From NCBI RefSeq assembly GCF_001571245.1, contig NZ_BCTK01000012.1, positions 186,001 to 250,000 of the forward strand: DNA of 64,000 nucleotides. Direction: 5' to 3'. Positions within the stretch are counted from its first letter, which is position 1; the number at the start of each line of letters is the position of its first letter. Made by a program: the position numbers and the translations under genes. The notes below the pieces were generated by a model. That model was given only the letters and a program-made list of their open reading frames with translations, searched no databases and was not told the origin of the DNA. This document shows positions 25,624-34,539 of this stretch, piece by piece. Source of the stretch: Achromobacter piechaudii NBRC 102461 (GTDB lineage: Bacteria > Pseudomonadota > Gammaproteobacteria > Burkholderiales > Burkholderiaceae_B).

Positions 25624-27651
25624 ATGTTCGACACTTTGCTGATTGCCAATCGCGGCGAAATCGCCTGCCGCGTCGCCGCCACCGCCCGCCGCATGGGCAT
25701 CCGCACCGTCGCCGTCTATTCGGACGCGGACGCCAACGCGCGCCACGTGGCCGCCTGCGATCAGGCCGTGTACATCGGCGGATCGGAACCGCGCGCCAGC
25801 TATCTGCGCGCCGACGCCATCCTGCAAGCCGCGCGCGACACCGGCGCGGGCGCCATCCACCCCGGATATGGCTTCCTGTCGGAAAACGAAGCCTTCGCCG
25901 AAGCCGCCGAAAAGGCCGGCATCGCCTTCGTGGGCCCCCCCGCTTCCGCCATTGCCGCGATGGGCAGCAAGTCCGCCGCCAAATCCCTGATGGAAAAGGC
26001 CGGCGTGCCGCTGGTGCCCGGCTATCACGGCGACAACCAGGACCCGCAGTTCCTCAAGGCCCAGGCCGACGGCATCGGCTATCCCGTGCTCATCAAAGCC
26101 AGCGCGGGCGGCGGCGGCAAGGGCATGCGCGTGGTGGAATCGTCGGGTGCGTTCCTGGATGCATTGGCCTCATGCCAGCGCGAAGCCGCATCCAGCTTTG
26201 GCGATGATCGGGTGCTGATCGAGCGCTACCTGCAAAAGCCGCGCCATATCGAAATCCAGGTGTTCGCGGACACGCAAGGCAACTGCGTCTATCTGTTCGA
26301 ACGCGATTGCTCCGTGCAACGCCGCCATCAGAAAGTCATCGAAGAAGCGCCGGCGCCCGGCATGACCGAAGAGCGCCGCCGCGCCATGGGCGAGGCCGCC
26401 GTGGCCGCCGCGCGCGCCGTGGGCTACGTGGGCGCGGGCACGGTGGAATTCATCGCCGAGCCGGATGGACGCTTCTACTTCATGGAGATGAACACGCGCC
26501 TGCAAGTGGAACACCCCGTCACGGAAATGATCACGGGCCACGATCTGGTCGAATGGCAGTTGCGCGTGGCGGCCGGCCAGCCGCTGCCCGCGCGTCAGGA
26601 AGACCTGCGCATCAACGGCCACGCCATCGAGGCCCGCATCTACGCCGAGAACCCTGAAAAGGGCTTCCTGCCTTCCATCGGCACGCTGGCCTACCTAGGC
26701 CTGCCGCCGCACACGGCATTCGCCAACGCCGACATCCGCGTCGATGGCGGCGTGCGCACGGGCGATACGATCACGCCGTTCTACGACCCCATGATCGCCA
26801 AGCTGATCGTGCATGGCGCCGACCGCGATCAGGCCCGCCAGCGCATGCTGCAAGCGCTGGCGCAGACCCAAGCCGTCGGCGTGCAGACCAACGTGGCCTT
26901 CCTGTCGCGCCTGATGAAAGACAGCGCGTTTGCCGCCGCCGACCTGGACACCGGCCTCATCGAGCGCCAGCGCGCCACGCTGCTGCCCGAGCCGCAGGCC
27001 GCCAACCCCGCCACGCTGGCACTGGCAGCGGCCGCCGTGCTGGTGCGCCAGGGCCTGGCCCAGCCCGGCACGCAGTCCGCTGGCAAAGGCCCCGCCGATC
27101 CCTGGGACGCGCGCGACGGCTGGCGTCTGGGCAACCAGTACCAGCGCCATCTGCAATGGGTGGACAACGGCGAAACGCGGCGCGTCACCGTGTCGCGCCA
27201 AGGTGGCGCGTGGACGCTGGACACGGGCGCGGGCCCGCAACCGTTTCTGTGGCGCTCGCACGCCAGCGCAAATCCGAACCTGGCCTACGGCCTGCGCATT
27301 ACGCTGGCTGGCCATGAGAGCGCCGGCACCGTCGTGCTGCACGCCGACCGCGCCCACGTCTTCGGCGATGACGGCGTGCACGTGCTGGAGCTGTACGACC
27401 CCCTCGCGCATGCCCAGGACACGCAGGGCGAGCACGGCGGCGGCCTGACCGCGCCGATGCCGGGCAAGATCATCTCGATCTCGGTCAAGGCGGGCGACAC
27501 CGTCGAAAAGGGGCAGCCATTGCTGGTGATGGAAGCCATGAAAATGGAGCACACGATTTCCGCCCCCGGCGACGGCAAGGTCGAAGAAGTGTTCTATGGC
27601 GTGGGCGATCAGGTCACCGAAGGCGCGGAGCTTGTGTCGATCGCAGCGTAG
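25624..27651 (+). CDS. liuD: Methylcrotonoyl-CoA carboxylase, biotin-containing (alpha) subunit
   Basis: 675 aa. It opens MFDTLLIANRGEIACRVAATARRMGIRTVAVYSDAD (biotin carboxylase N-domain) and continues with ATP-grasp elements KASAGGGGKGMRVV and FYFMEMNTRLQVEHPVTEMITG. The C-terminal biotinyl domain has VMEAMKMEH with biotinylated K640. It carboxylates biotin with ATP and bicarbonate and works as a complex with LiuB. It starts 53 bp after liuB (AGGAAGACATAC upstream). No liuC hydratase or liuE lyase gene follows; the next gene is an unrelated MFS exporter. Confidence 0.95.
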   Translation: MFDTLLIANRGEIACRVAATARRMGIRTVAVYSDADANARHVAACDQAVYIGGSEPRASYLRADAILQAARDTGAGAIHPGYGFLSENEAFAEAAEKAGIAFVGPPASAIAAMGSKSAAKSLMEKAGVPLVPGYHGDNQDPQFLKAQADGIGYPVLIKASAGGGGKGMRVVESSGAFLDALASCQREAASSFGDDRVLIERYLQKPRHIEIQVFADTQGNCVYLFERDCSVQRRHQKVIEEAPAPGMTEERRRAMGEAAVAAARAVGYVGAGTVEFIAEPDGRFYFMEMNTRLQVEHPVTEMITGHDLVEWQLRVAAGQPLPARQEDLRINGHAIEARIYAENPEKGFLPSIGTLAYLGLPPHTAFANADIRVDGGVRTGDTITPFYDPMIAKLIVHGADRDQARQRMLQALAQTQAVGVQTNVAFLSRLMKDSAFAAADLDTGLIERQRATLLPEPQAANPATLALAAAAVLVRQGLAQPGTQSAGKGPADPWDARDGWRLGNQYQRHLQWVDNGETRRVTVSRQGGAWTLDTGAGPQPFLWRSHASANPNLAYGLRITLAGHESAGTVVLHADRAHVFGDDGVHVLELYDPLAHAQDTQGEHGGGLTAPMPGKIISISVKAGDTVEKGQPLLVMEAMKMEHTISAPGDGKVEEVFYGVGDQVTEGAELVSIAA

Positions 27652-27921
27652 GCGCTGGCCTTTGCGCGCCGTCGCAGTCGCGGCGGCGCGTGCTGATGGC
27701 GGAGCGTAGGGCGTCGCGAAAATTGCGCTACGGTCGTTGCATCGCACTCGTTGCACTACAGCCGTCGCATCGCTGTCGTCGCGCCAGGGTCGTCGCGCCA
27801 CGTTTTCAGCGCATCGCCCCCGCCCCATCACCCCACCGGCCGGCGCTTTAGTATCGCGTCAGCCAGCTGTCACTAGAATGTGCGTTCCGGCGCCGTCCGA
27901 GCGCCTGCCGCGCACGCCCTC

Positions 27922-29157
27922 ATGCCCGCCGCCGATTCCCCCAGTCCGCTTACCCGCCCACCTTTCCTGCACTTCCTGTTCGCACGCATCAGCGCGTCGT
28001 TGGCGTTCCAGATCGTCTCCGTGGCGGTGGGGTGGCAGATCTACGCGCTGTCCGGCAGCGCCATGGACCTGGGCCTGATCGGCCTGGCGCAGTTCCTGCC
28101 CATGGCTGCGCTGACACTGGTGGTGGGCCACGTCGCCGACCGCTACGACCGCCGCAAGATCGTCGCCGTCTGCATGGCGCTGGAAACGCTGGCCACGCTG
28201 GTGCTGGCCATTGCCGCGCTGCATGGCGTCGGCGGCAAGACGCTGATCTACGCCACCATCATCATCATGAGTTCGGCGCGCGCGTTCGAAGCGCCCACCT
28301 TGTCCACGTTGATTCCCGCCGTGGTGCCGCGCGAATGGCTGCCGCGCGCCACCGCGCTGGCCTCATCGGGCGGGCAGATCGCACAGATCGCCGGCCCCGC
28401 GCTGGGCGGCATCGGCTACAGCCTGGGCGCGGGATGGATCTACTGCGTGGCGGCCGCCTTGTACCTGACGGCCTTTGCATCGATCGCCACGCTGGTCATC
28501 GAACGCGCTTTGCCGCGCAAAGAACCCACGACGTGGCGCACGCTGTTTGCCGGCATCACCTTCATCTTTCAGCGTCGCCTGCTGCTGGGCACCTTGTCGC
28601 TGGATCTGTTCGCGGTGCTGCTGGGCGGCGCAACGGCCTTGCTGCCGCTGTTCGCAAAAGACATCCTGAACGCCGGCCCCTGGGCCCTGGGCGCGTTGCG
28701 CGCCGCGCCTGCCTGCGGCGCGGCCTTGATGTCGCTGACACTGGCGCGATTGAGCCTGGGCGAAAACGTGGGGCGGTTGCTGTTCGGCTCGCTGATCGTA
28801 TTCGGCCTGGCGACCACGGTGTTCGGCTTGTCCACGTCGATTCCGCTGTCGGTGGCTGCGCTGGTGGTGCTGGGCGCGGCCGATGCGGTCAGTGTCGTGG
28901 TGCGGTCCTCGCTGGTGCAGCTGAACACGCCCGACCATATGCTGGGCCGCGTCAGCGCCGTGAACACGCTGTTTGTCGGGGCGTCGAACCAACTGGGCGA
29001 GTTTGAATCGGGCCTGACCGCCGAACTGTTCGGCGCGGTGCCCGCGGTCGTACTGGGCGGCATGGGCACCATCGCGGTGGCCGGTCTGTGGATGCGCTGG
29101 TTCCCGGAATTGAGAAGGTTGAAGACGCTGCACGGCCACGAATCGGCGCAGACCTGA
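27922..29157 (+). CDS. MFS transporter
   Basis: 411 aa with about twelve membrane helices. It resembles the EntS/DHA3-type branch of the major facilitator superfamily: FARISASLAFQIVSVAVGWQIYALSG in helix 1, then GHVADRYDRRKIVAVCMALE as the loop 2-3 motif (GxxaDRxdRR). Likely proton-coupled export of a small compound such as a drug or siderophore. The start at 27922 is a best guess; in-frame GTG at 27880 is the alternative. It stands alone, after a 270-bp gap with GTCGC-rich low-complexity sequence and no ORF. Confidence 0.82.
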   Translation: MPAADSPSPLTRPPFLHFLFARISASLAFQIVSVAVGWQIYALSGSAMDLGLIGLAQFLPMAALTLVVGHVADRYDRRKIVAVCMALETLATLVLAIAALHGVGGKTLIYATIIIMSSARAFEAPTLSTLIPAVVPREWLPRATALASSGGQIAQIAGPALGGIGYSLGAGWIYCVAAALYLTAFASIATLVIERALPRKEPTTWRTLFAGITFIFQRRLLLGTLSLDLFAVLLGGATALLPLFAKDILNAGPWALGALRAAPACGAALMSLTLARLSLGENVGRLLFGSLIVFGLATTVFGLSTSIPLSVAALVVLGAADAVSVVVRSSLVQLNTPDHMLGRVSAVNTLFVGASNQLGEFESGLTAELFGAVPAVVLGGMGTIAVAGLWMRWFPELRRLKTLHGHESAQT

Positions 29158-29216
29158 GGGCCGCCTGCGGCAACAAGGTAGACTGACCGCCTCTTTCCCT
29201 TGTTTTGAGTCCATCC

Positions 29217-29591
29217 ATGCTTGTCAAAGCCCTGCGTGTCGGCCTGGGTCAACTGATCGTGATTGGCGACGCGTTGACCCGTCCGCGCCCGCAACAGCGT
29301 TCTGCCCAAGGCCAGGCTGCCGTCAACGCGCAAGCCGCCGCGCTGTCCCTCTATCAATTCCAGGCCTGCCCCTTCTGCGTGAAGACGCGTCGCGCGATGC
29401 ATCGCCTGAACGTGCCCGTAACGCTGCACGACGCCAAGAACGACCCCGAGGCGCGTGAACAATTGCTGGCTGGCGGCGGCAAGATCAAGGTGCCGTGCCT
29501 GCGTATCGAAGATGCGGACGGCACGCGCTGGATGTATGAATCCAGCGAAATCATCAAGTACCTGGACCAGCGCTTCGCCAGCGTAGCCTGA
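29217..29591 (+). CDS. Glutaredoxin-like protein with N-terminal extension
   Basis: 124 aa. A glutaredoxin/GST N-terminal-type thioredoxin fold begins around residue 43 (LSLYQFQACPFCVKTRRAMHRLN) with active site CPFC, followed by KIKVPCLRIEDADG (cis-Pro) and WMYESSEIIKYLDQRF for glutathione binding. The first 40 residues include a hydrophobic stretch (LRVGLGQLIVIGDAL), possibly a membrane anchor or an amphipathic helix. Likely a monothiol/dithiol reductase or a bacterial GST-N-like protein. The ATG at 29217 is preferred over TTG at 29205. Confidence 0.82.
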   Translation: MLVKALRVGLGQLIVIGDALTRPRPQQRSAQGQAAVNAQAAALSLYQFQACPFCVKTRRAMHRLNVPVTLHDAKNDPEAREQLLAGGGKIKVPCLRIEDADGTRWMYESSEIIKYLDQRFASVA

Positions 29592-29693
29592 GTCGGCCGT
29601 CGCTGGCCGCGATGGGCTGGCGGATACGAACAGTCGTGACTGGCGGCGCGCGTCTTGCACGCCCGCCTGCCGCGCGCAGCTCCGTCGGCAGAA

Positions 29694-30764
29694 CTACCTG
29701 CGTTCCGCCCGAATCACATTCGGCGTTGCCTTGTCGGCGGGCTCGACCAGCATCGTCGGCGCGCGATACTCCAGGCGCTGCAACGCCGCCTCAAGCCTGG
29801 GCATATTGAAGCTGGCGGCGCTGCGTGCCTGCCGGAAATCCTGGAGGCTGGCGGGCAAGCGCTGCACGATCAGAGATTGCAGCCCGCAGAGTCTTTCGCC
29901 CGCCCAATAGCCGCACATATCCGTGCGCATGACCGGTTGCCCGTCCTGCAACACGAAGCCGTCGGTCAGCACCACATCACCCTTGCTCAAGGTGATCGAG
30001 GCGACAGGCGCAAAAGACAGCTCGACATCCATGCCCGGCACCTCTTGCCGTTCCGCCGCGCCAGCAGCGACCGCGCGTTGGCCGTTCAACTCCCAGCGCA
30101 AGGCCTTCGCCGCCTCGTCGCAACCATTACCCAGCCGCATCATCATCATGCAGCCCTGGCCCAAGCCGTCGCTCGTGTCTTCTTCCTGCTTCGGCGCGGA
30201 GTCGATCTTTTTGAAATCGAAGTCGGCACGCTCGCGCAGCGAGGCGTAGGCCATTTCCCTTTTCATATCCAGCACTTCCAGATCCGCATCCAGCTTGGGC
30301 AGGTCAGTGCGCCGTTGTTGGTACGTGATGCGCGTCAGCTGATATTCGCCCGGCCATACCGGGATCACCTGATACGTCACCGCGCCACGCGTCGTCTGGA
30401 AGATCGGCCCGATGTCGGTCTTGTTGAACCTGTGCTCGCCCGGCCCTGCGCTAATCCCGAAATCGGCTTCGGTCTTGTCCTGCCAGCGCATCAGCACGCT
30501 GCCTTGCCGAGCGAACTTGTCGCGCACGGCGGGGTCATCAAAGTCGCGCCCGGCCTGGGCGTCCAGGTTGACGGTCGGGATCACCACGAGCGCCATTCCC
30601 TGTAGCGCGTCGCCCAGCAACGCATCGCCGTTCGTCCGTAGCCGCTCGGCCCGCTCGGCTTCGACGCCGGAAAGCTTAGGGGCCTCTGGTGGCGTCGCGA
30701 GGGCAACGGCAGGCAACAGGAATCCCATCAGGCACACGCGAGCAAGCACGGTGGATAGCGGCAT
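29694..30764 (-). CDS. Exported protein of unknown function
   Basis: 356 aa, not recognised. Signal peptide MPLSTVLARVCLMGFLLPAVALA, then a region with VVIPTVNLDAQAG, beta-strand-rich YQVIPVWPGEYQLTRITYQQRRTDLP, CMMMMRLGNGCDEAAKALRW, and DMCGYWAGERLCGLQSLIVQRLP. The four cysteines (two pairs) suggest disulfides in the periplasm. The start at 30764 is supported by AAGGAACAAAGAACG before the ATG and by opening directly with the signal peptide; the long in-frame extension upstream is shadow. Single gene, divergent from the DJ-1/PfpI gene. Confidence 0.72.
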   Translation of the reverse strand: MPLSTVLARVCLMGFLLPAVALATPPEAPKLSGVEAERAERLRTNGDALLGDALQGMALVVIPTVNLDAQAGRDFDDPAVRDKFARQGSVLMRWQDKTEADFGISAGPGEHRFNKTDIGPIFQTTRGAVTYQVIPVWPGEYQLTRITYQQRRTDLPKLDADLEVLDMKREMAYASLRERADFDFKKIDSAPKQEEDTSDGLGQGCMMMMRLGNGCDEAAKALRWELNGQRAVAAGAAERQEVPGMDVELSFAPVASITLSKGDVVLTDGFVLQDGQPVMRTDMCGYWAGERLCGLQSLIVQRLPASLQDFRQARSAASFNMPRLEAALQRLEYRAPTMLVEPADKATPNVIRAERR

Positions 30765-30939
30765 CGTTCTTTGTTCCTTGTTCTGATTGATAAAAGGGGT
30801 CGGCGTCGAAATCGACTCTGCATGATATCCCGATGCCTTCCCGCCCCTGCGGCATGGCGCTTGCTGCGTGATCGGTTTGGCGGGCGCAGCCCCGGCCCGC
30901 CGCGTATCGCTTGCACGGGGCCCTGCACAGGGAGCAATC

Positions 30940-31491
30940 ATGGCAACACTCAACGAAATGAACGTCGCAATTCTGGCCGTCGACGGATTCGAGCAGGTAG
31001 AACTGACCGGTCCGCGCGACCGACTGCAAGCCGAAGGGGCTCGCACGGTGCTGGTGTCAGCGCGCAATGAACCGATCCTGGGCATGCATCACGACAAGCC
31101 CGGCGACCGCTTTCCGGTGGATCTGACATTCGCACAGGCCGAAGCCGAACCCGGCGTTTTCGACGGACTGCTGCTGCCCGGCGGCGTTATGAACAGTGAT
31201 GAGATTCGCATGCACCCGAAAGCGCAAGCGCTAGTGCGCGCCATGTTCGATGCCGGCAAACCCGTGGCCGTGATCTGCCACGGCGGCTGGCTGCTGGTGT
31301 CCTCGGGCGTGGTGCGTGGCCGCACCATGACAAGCTGGCCGTCTCTTCAAGATGACCTGCGTAATGCCGGGGCCAAGTGGGTGGATCAGGAAGTGGTCGT
31401 GGATGACGCGCTGGTATCGAGCCGCAAGCCCGACGACATTCCCGCGTTCAGCGATGCGTTCATCAAGGTCTTGCAAGGCGCCAAGCGCTGA
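30940..31491 (+). CDS. DJ-1/PfpI family protein (glutamine amidotransferase-like)
   Basis: 183 aa. Recognised by MNVAILAVDGFEQVELTGPRD, DGLLLPGGVMNSDEIR and AVICHGGWLLVSSGVVRGR with the nucleophilic elbow C113, and WVDQEVVVDDALVSSRKPDDIPAF, which is the PfpI/YhbO layout. Family members act as proteases, glyoxalases or deglycases in stress protection; the Cys-His pair in CHGG is intact. CAGGGAGCAATC precedes the ATG. No operon partner. Confidence 0.9.
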   Translation: MATLNEMNVAILAVDGFEQVELTGPRDRLQAEGARTVLVSARNEPILGMHHDKPGDRFPVDLTFAQAEAEPGVFDGLLLPGGVMNSDEIRMHPKAQALVRAMFDAGKPVAVICHGGWLLVSSGVVRGRTMTSWPSLQDDLRNAGAKWVDQEVVVDDALVSSRKPDDIPAFSDAFIKVLQGAKR

Positions 31492-31515
31492 CGCGGCCTC
31501 GGCCAGACCAGGCAC

Positions 31516-32130
31516 TTAACGCAGATCGCCCACGTTGAGCGTGCGGGCGTTGCACGCCTGCACCAGCTCGTGATCGTGACTGGCGAACAGCACTACGCGG
31601 TCTCGCGCCCAAAGGGTGAACGTCTCGGCCAACACGGCGCGCGCCTGGGCGTCCAGGCCGCTGCTGGGGCCATCCGCGATTACGACCGACGGCGCGCCCA
31701 GCGCGGCGGCCGTCAGGTACACCTTGCGCCGCGTACCCGTGGACATCTGTTCGAAGCGCTTGTCCAGGTGCGGTTCCAGACCCAGGCGAAACGCCAGGTC
31801 CAGCACGCTGTCGTCCAGGACGACGTTTTTTTCGGCTGCCGCTTTCAACAGGAATTCGTGGCCGGTCTGCGTGGGGAACATCATGCAGTTGTCGGGCACA
31901 TAGGCCAGGCGCGACCGGGCTTGCAGCGGCGCTTGCGCCAGGGAATGCCCGTCGATCCAGACCTCGCCCTCATCGGCGGGGACCACGCCTGCGATGATGC
32001 CCAGCAAGCTGGATTTGCCGGTGCTGTCCTCTTCACAGAGCGCCATGCAGCCCGGCTCGAAGGTGTGAGTCAGGCCCTGGAATACAAGGTAGTCGCCGTA
32101 GCGCTTGCTGAGATGGTCGATGCGTAGCAT
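31516..32130 (-). CDS. ABC-type ATPase-like protein with degenerate motifs
   Basis: 204 aa. The fold of an ABC ATPase is clear (MLRIDHLSKRYGDYLVFQGLTHTFEPG), but several motifs are altered. The Walker A segment reads EEDSTGKS at 33-40, so the first Gly is Glu while GKS is kept. The Q-loop region YVPDNCMM lacks Gln, the signature reads MSTGTRRK in place of LSGGQ, and the Walker B IADG at 151-154 has Gly where the catalytic Glu is expected. The H-loop His (SHDHELV, H185) is present. It may bind but hardly hydrolyse ATP. No permease is adjacent. Start chosen at 32130 from the family opening; an upstream extension is not conserved in character. Confidence 0.75.
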   Translation of the reverse strand: MLRIDHLSKRYGDYLVFQGLTHTFEPGCMALCEEDSTGKSSLLGIIAGVVPADEGEVWIDGHSLAQAPLQARSRLAYVPDNCMMFPTQTGHEFLLKAAAEKNVVLDDSVLDLAFRLGLEPHLDKRFEQMSTGTRRKVYLTAAALGAPSVVIADGPSSGLDAQARAVLAETFTLWARDRVVLFASHDHELVQACNARTLNVGDLR

Positions 32131-32196
32131 GGCGGCAAGTTTGCCAGAGGTGGCGGCGTTCGACCAGATGCCGCTGCCCCGCGCCATGCGCCGGCA

Positions 32197-32664
32197 TCAG
32201 GTGCGTTTGCCGATGCCGGGCGGCACCACGCCGCGACGCTCGATTGGTGTGGAGAAGACGATGGACGTGCGGGTTTCACCGTAGCCGTTGATTGTGCCGA
32301 TAAAGCGCTCCAGGTCGGCCAGCCCAGTTGCCACCACAGTCATCATGTAGGAATCCGCCCCCGCCACGTGATGGCATTCGAGCACTTCGGGCGCTTGACG
32401 CAGTCGGTCCAGCAGCGCCTTCTTGCCCGGCTGCGTCGCCGTGATGCCGACGATGGCTTTCACGGGATATCCCGTCTTCACAGCGTCTACCTCAACCGCG
32501 AAGCGCTGCACGATACCCGCTTCCTGCAAGCGCTTGAGCCGTTCCGCCGTCGCCGCCACCGACAAGCCCGCCGCTTGCGCCAGCGCCTTCAAGGGCGCGC
32601 GCGCGTCCGTTTGCAGCGCGCGCAGCAGACGCCATGCGATGTCATCGAGTTCGCCTTTATCCAT
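32197..32664 (-). CDS. Lrp/AsnC family transcriptional regulator
   Basis: 155 aa. N-terminal helix-turn-helix (LDDIAWRLLRALQTDARAPLKALAQAAGLS, then AATAERLKRLQEAGIVQRFAVEVD) and C-terminal RAM effector domain (IVGITATQPGKKALLDRL, VLECHHVAGADSYMMTVVA). It is divergent from a LysE-type exporter starting 129 bp away, the classic arrangement in which an Lrp-like protein controls an amino acid exporter in response to that amino acid. The ATG at 32664 has GGGGCAAGA just upstream. Confidence 0.92.
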   Translation of the reverse strand: MDKGELDDIAWRLLRALQTDARAPLKALAQAAGLSVAATAERLKRLQEAGIVQRFAVEVDAVKTGYPVKAIVGITATQPGKKALLDRLRQAPEVLECHHVAGADSYMMTVVATGLADLERFIGTINGYGETRTSIVFSTPIERRGVVPPGIGKRT

Positions 32665-32792
32665 TCTTGCCCCAGCCGGTATGCACAAGAAAAATCAACA
32701 TGGAAATCGAATTGCAGAAGAAGAATGTACTGTATCGAAGGTGATGACGAATTCGATAATTTGAGCTCTTCAACGCAAAGGGCTTGAGCGGC

Positions 32793-33413
32793 ATGTTCGA
32801 TATCCAGCACTACGGCAGCTTCATCGTCGCCATCCTGATATTCCAGGCCGTGCCGGGCGCAGGCACGATCGCCATCCTTGAGGCCACGGCGCGCAATGGC
32901 AAACGCGCCGGCATGGCCGCCGTGACGGGTACGCTGATCGGCGACTTCCTGTTCATGGTCGCGGCCGCAGCCGGCCTGGCCGCCCTCATGCAGGCGCATC
33001 CGCTGATCTTCCAGGCCCTGCAATGGTCCGGCGTCGCCTACCTACTTTGGTTGGGCGTGCAGCTGCTGCGTTCGCGACCCGGCGCAGACGGCGTGGAGCC
33101 GGTGCGCGATGCTTCCCCGTGGCGGATCTTGCGCCGCGCATTGCTGGTAAGCCTGACCAACCCAAAGGTCATGCTGTTTTTCGTCGCCTTCTTTCCCTTG
33201 TTCCTGACGCCGCAAGCCTCGACCGCAACGCTCTGGGCGATGATGCTGCACGTGACCGTTCTCAGCCTGCTTTACCAATCGGCTTTGGTGCTGATCGGCA
33301 ACCTGGTAGCGCGGCGTTGCGTGGCGTTTGTCGGAGCTCGAACCGTGGCGACGCGGCTTGCCGGACTGGCGCTGATCGGCTTGAGCATCAAGCTCGCGGC
33401 AGACGTGCGATAA
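32793..33413 (+). CDS. LysE/RhtB family amino acid exporter
   Basis: 206 aa with about six helices. It opens MFDIQHYGSFIVAILIFQAVPGAGTIAILEATARN (the VPGAGTIAI motif corresponds to TPGPNN in the family) and has LTNPKVMLFFVAFFPLFL. Amino acid efflux, presumably controlled by the divergent Lrp-type regulator. The ATG at 32793 was chosen; TTG at 32784 would add three residues. Confidence 0.88.
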   Translation: MFDIQHYGSFIVAILIFQAVPGAGTIAILEATARNGKRAGMAAVTGTLIGDFLFMVAAAAGLAALMQAHPLIFQALQWSGVAYLLWLGVQLLRSRPGADGVEPVRDASPWRILRRALLVSLTNPKVMLFFVAFFPLFLTPQASTATLWAMMLHVTVLSLLYQSALVLIGNLVARRCVAFVGARTVATRLAGLALIGLSIKLAADVR

Positions 33414-33570
33414 CTCCATCGGTATTGGAAGCCAACTGCGGTGTGCGACCCACTAGAATGCCGACATCGTGTTTCCCGTCGGATGGGTTTCCATGATGAT
33501 CCGATCTTCCCCGACGCGCATGCGGACCAGCACCGCGTCTCGCCCCCCAGACAACATCAGCACCCCCACA

Positions 33571-33990
33571 ATGAAGCCGACCACGCCCCCTCCCGCTCCT
33601 TTTGAAGATGCCGTGACGTTTCAGTTCGGCGATTCCCCCGAGCTTGCCGACGCGCTGCTGGCGCTGGTCCTGGCCGGGACCAAGACGGCCACTTGCGGCG
33701 CCTTGCACCACTTCAACGACGACGAGCCAGTGCCACAAGCTGGGCGGCGCGATGTGGTACTGGACGGGAAGGGCCGCCCCGCCTGCGTCATCGAAACGAC
33801 CAGCATATTGATCCAGCGCTTCGATCAGGTCGACGAAGCGTTCGCCGTCGCGGAAGGGGAGGGCCCGTTCCCCGTCTGGCGCGACGAACATATTGCATAC
33901 TTCGAGCGCAACGGTGGCTATGCGCCGGACATGCTGCTGGTATGCGAACGGTTTCGCGTCGTCCATATTTTTGACCGGCAAGCCTCCTGA
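33571..33990 (+). CDS. ASCH-domain protein
   Basis: 139 aa. The ASCH/PUA-like beta-barrel is recognised from FGDSPELADALLALVLAGTKTATCGAL, then VVLDGKGRPACVIETTSILIQRFDQVDEAFAVAEGEG and HIAYFERNGG near the C-terminus, the layout of ASCH proteins that bind or hydrolyse RNA or modified nucleosides (YqfB family acts on N4-acetylcytidine). The start at 33571 is chosen because the domain begins shortly after; the 100 bp upstream are not conserved in character. Independent gene. Confidence 0.82.
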   Translation: MKPTTPPPAPFEDAVTFQFGDSPELADALLALVLAGTKTATCGALHHFNDDEPVPQAGRRDVVLDGKGRPACVIETTSILIQRFDQVDEAFAVAEGEGPFPVWRDEHIAYFERNGGYAPDMLLVCERFRVVHIFDRQAS

Positions 33991-34046
33991 TACGCGTCGT
34001 CGCGGCACGCGTTTGTCGCGCCACCCTCGATAACCAAGGTGGACCA

Positions 34047-34523
34047 ATGGCATTTCACGAGATCAGAGATATGCAGCGTACTCACGAGGCATCAAGAACC
34101 GTGCCGCTGTCGGCCCGCCTGGCTCTTGCATTGGGCTTTGCCGTCTTGCTCGGCGCTTGCTCAATGTCGCCCAGCATGTGCGACGCATTCGGTCCCGAAA
34201 AAAACGCAACGGTCGCGGTGCCGCAGAACGCCTCGGTCGAAGCCGTATTCGCCTGCATCGATCAGGCCAGCGCCGCCAGCAACGACAGTGGTTCGCCATA
34301 CGACACCGGATACGCCATCCGCGACACGCATTCCGGCGTCCTGGAGTCGCAACACTACAGCACGCCCAACACGGCCGGCTTCCGCCTCAGAGCCGAGATG
34401 TCGAAGAAGACGTCCACGTTGAAGCTATCGTTGCGCGGCGCGGGCGCTTATTGCGCGGATCTGGGCGTGGACAAGGAAATGTCCCGGCTGACGTCGGCCA
34501 TCGGCAGTTGCCTTCAGCATTGA
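34047..34523 (+). CDS. Small lipoprotein of unknown function
   Basis: 158 aa. A hydrophobic N-terminal stretch ends with the lipobox LLGAC (acylated Cys near residue 38), so it is an outer-membrane or periplasmic lipoprotein. The rest is polar, with Cys residues and a serine/threonine-rich region (ASNDSGSPYDTGYAIRDTHSG), and no known domain. It starts with AAGGTGGACC before the ATG; a later ATG at 34071 would shorten it by 8 residues. Confidence 0.65.
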   Translation: MAFHEIRDMQRTHEASRTVPLSARLALALGFAVLLGACSMSPSMCDAFGPEKNATVAVPQNASVEAVFACIDQASAASNDSGSPYDTGYAIRDTHSGVLESQHYSTPNTAGFRLRAEMSKKTSTLKLSLRGAGAYCADLGVDKEMSRLTSAIGSCLQH

Positions 34524-34539
34524 CGGCCGCATCGATCCG

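Noticed and set aside
27652-27921. GTCGC-rich stretch after liuD as a repeat array
   Set aside because: Irregular short runs only; no constant unit or spacing, so not CRISPR-like or a defined repeat.
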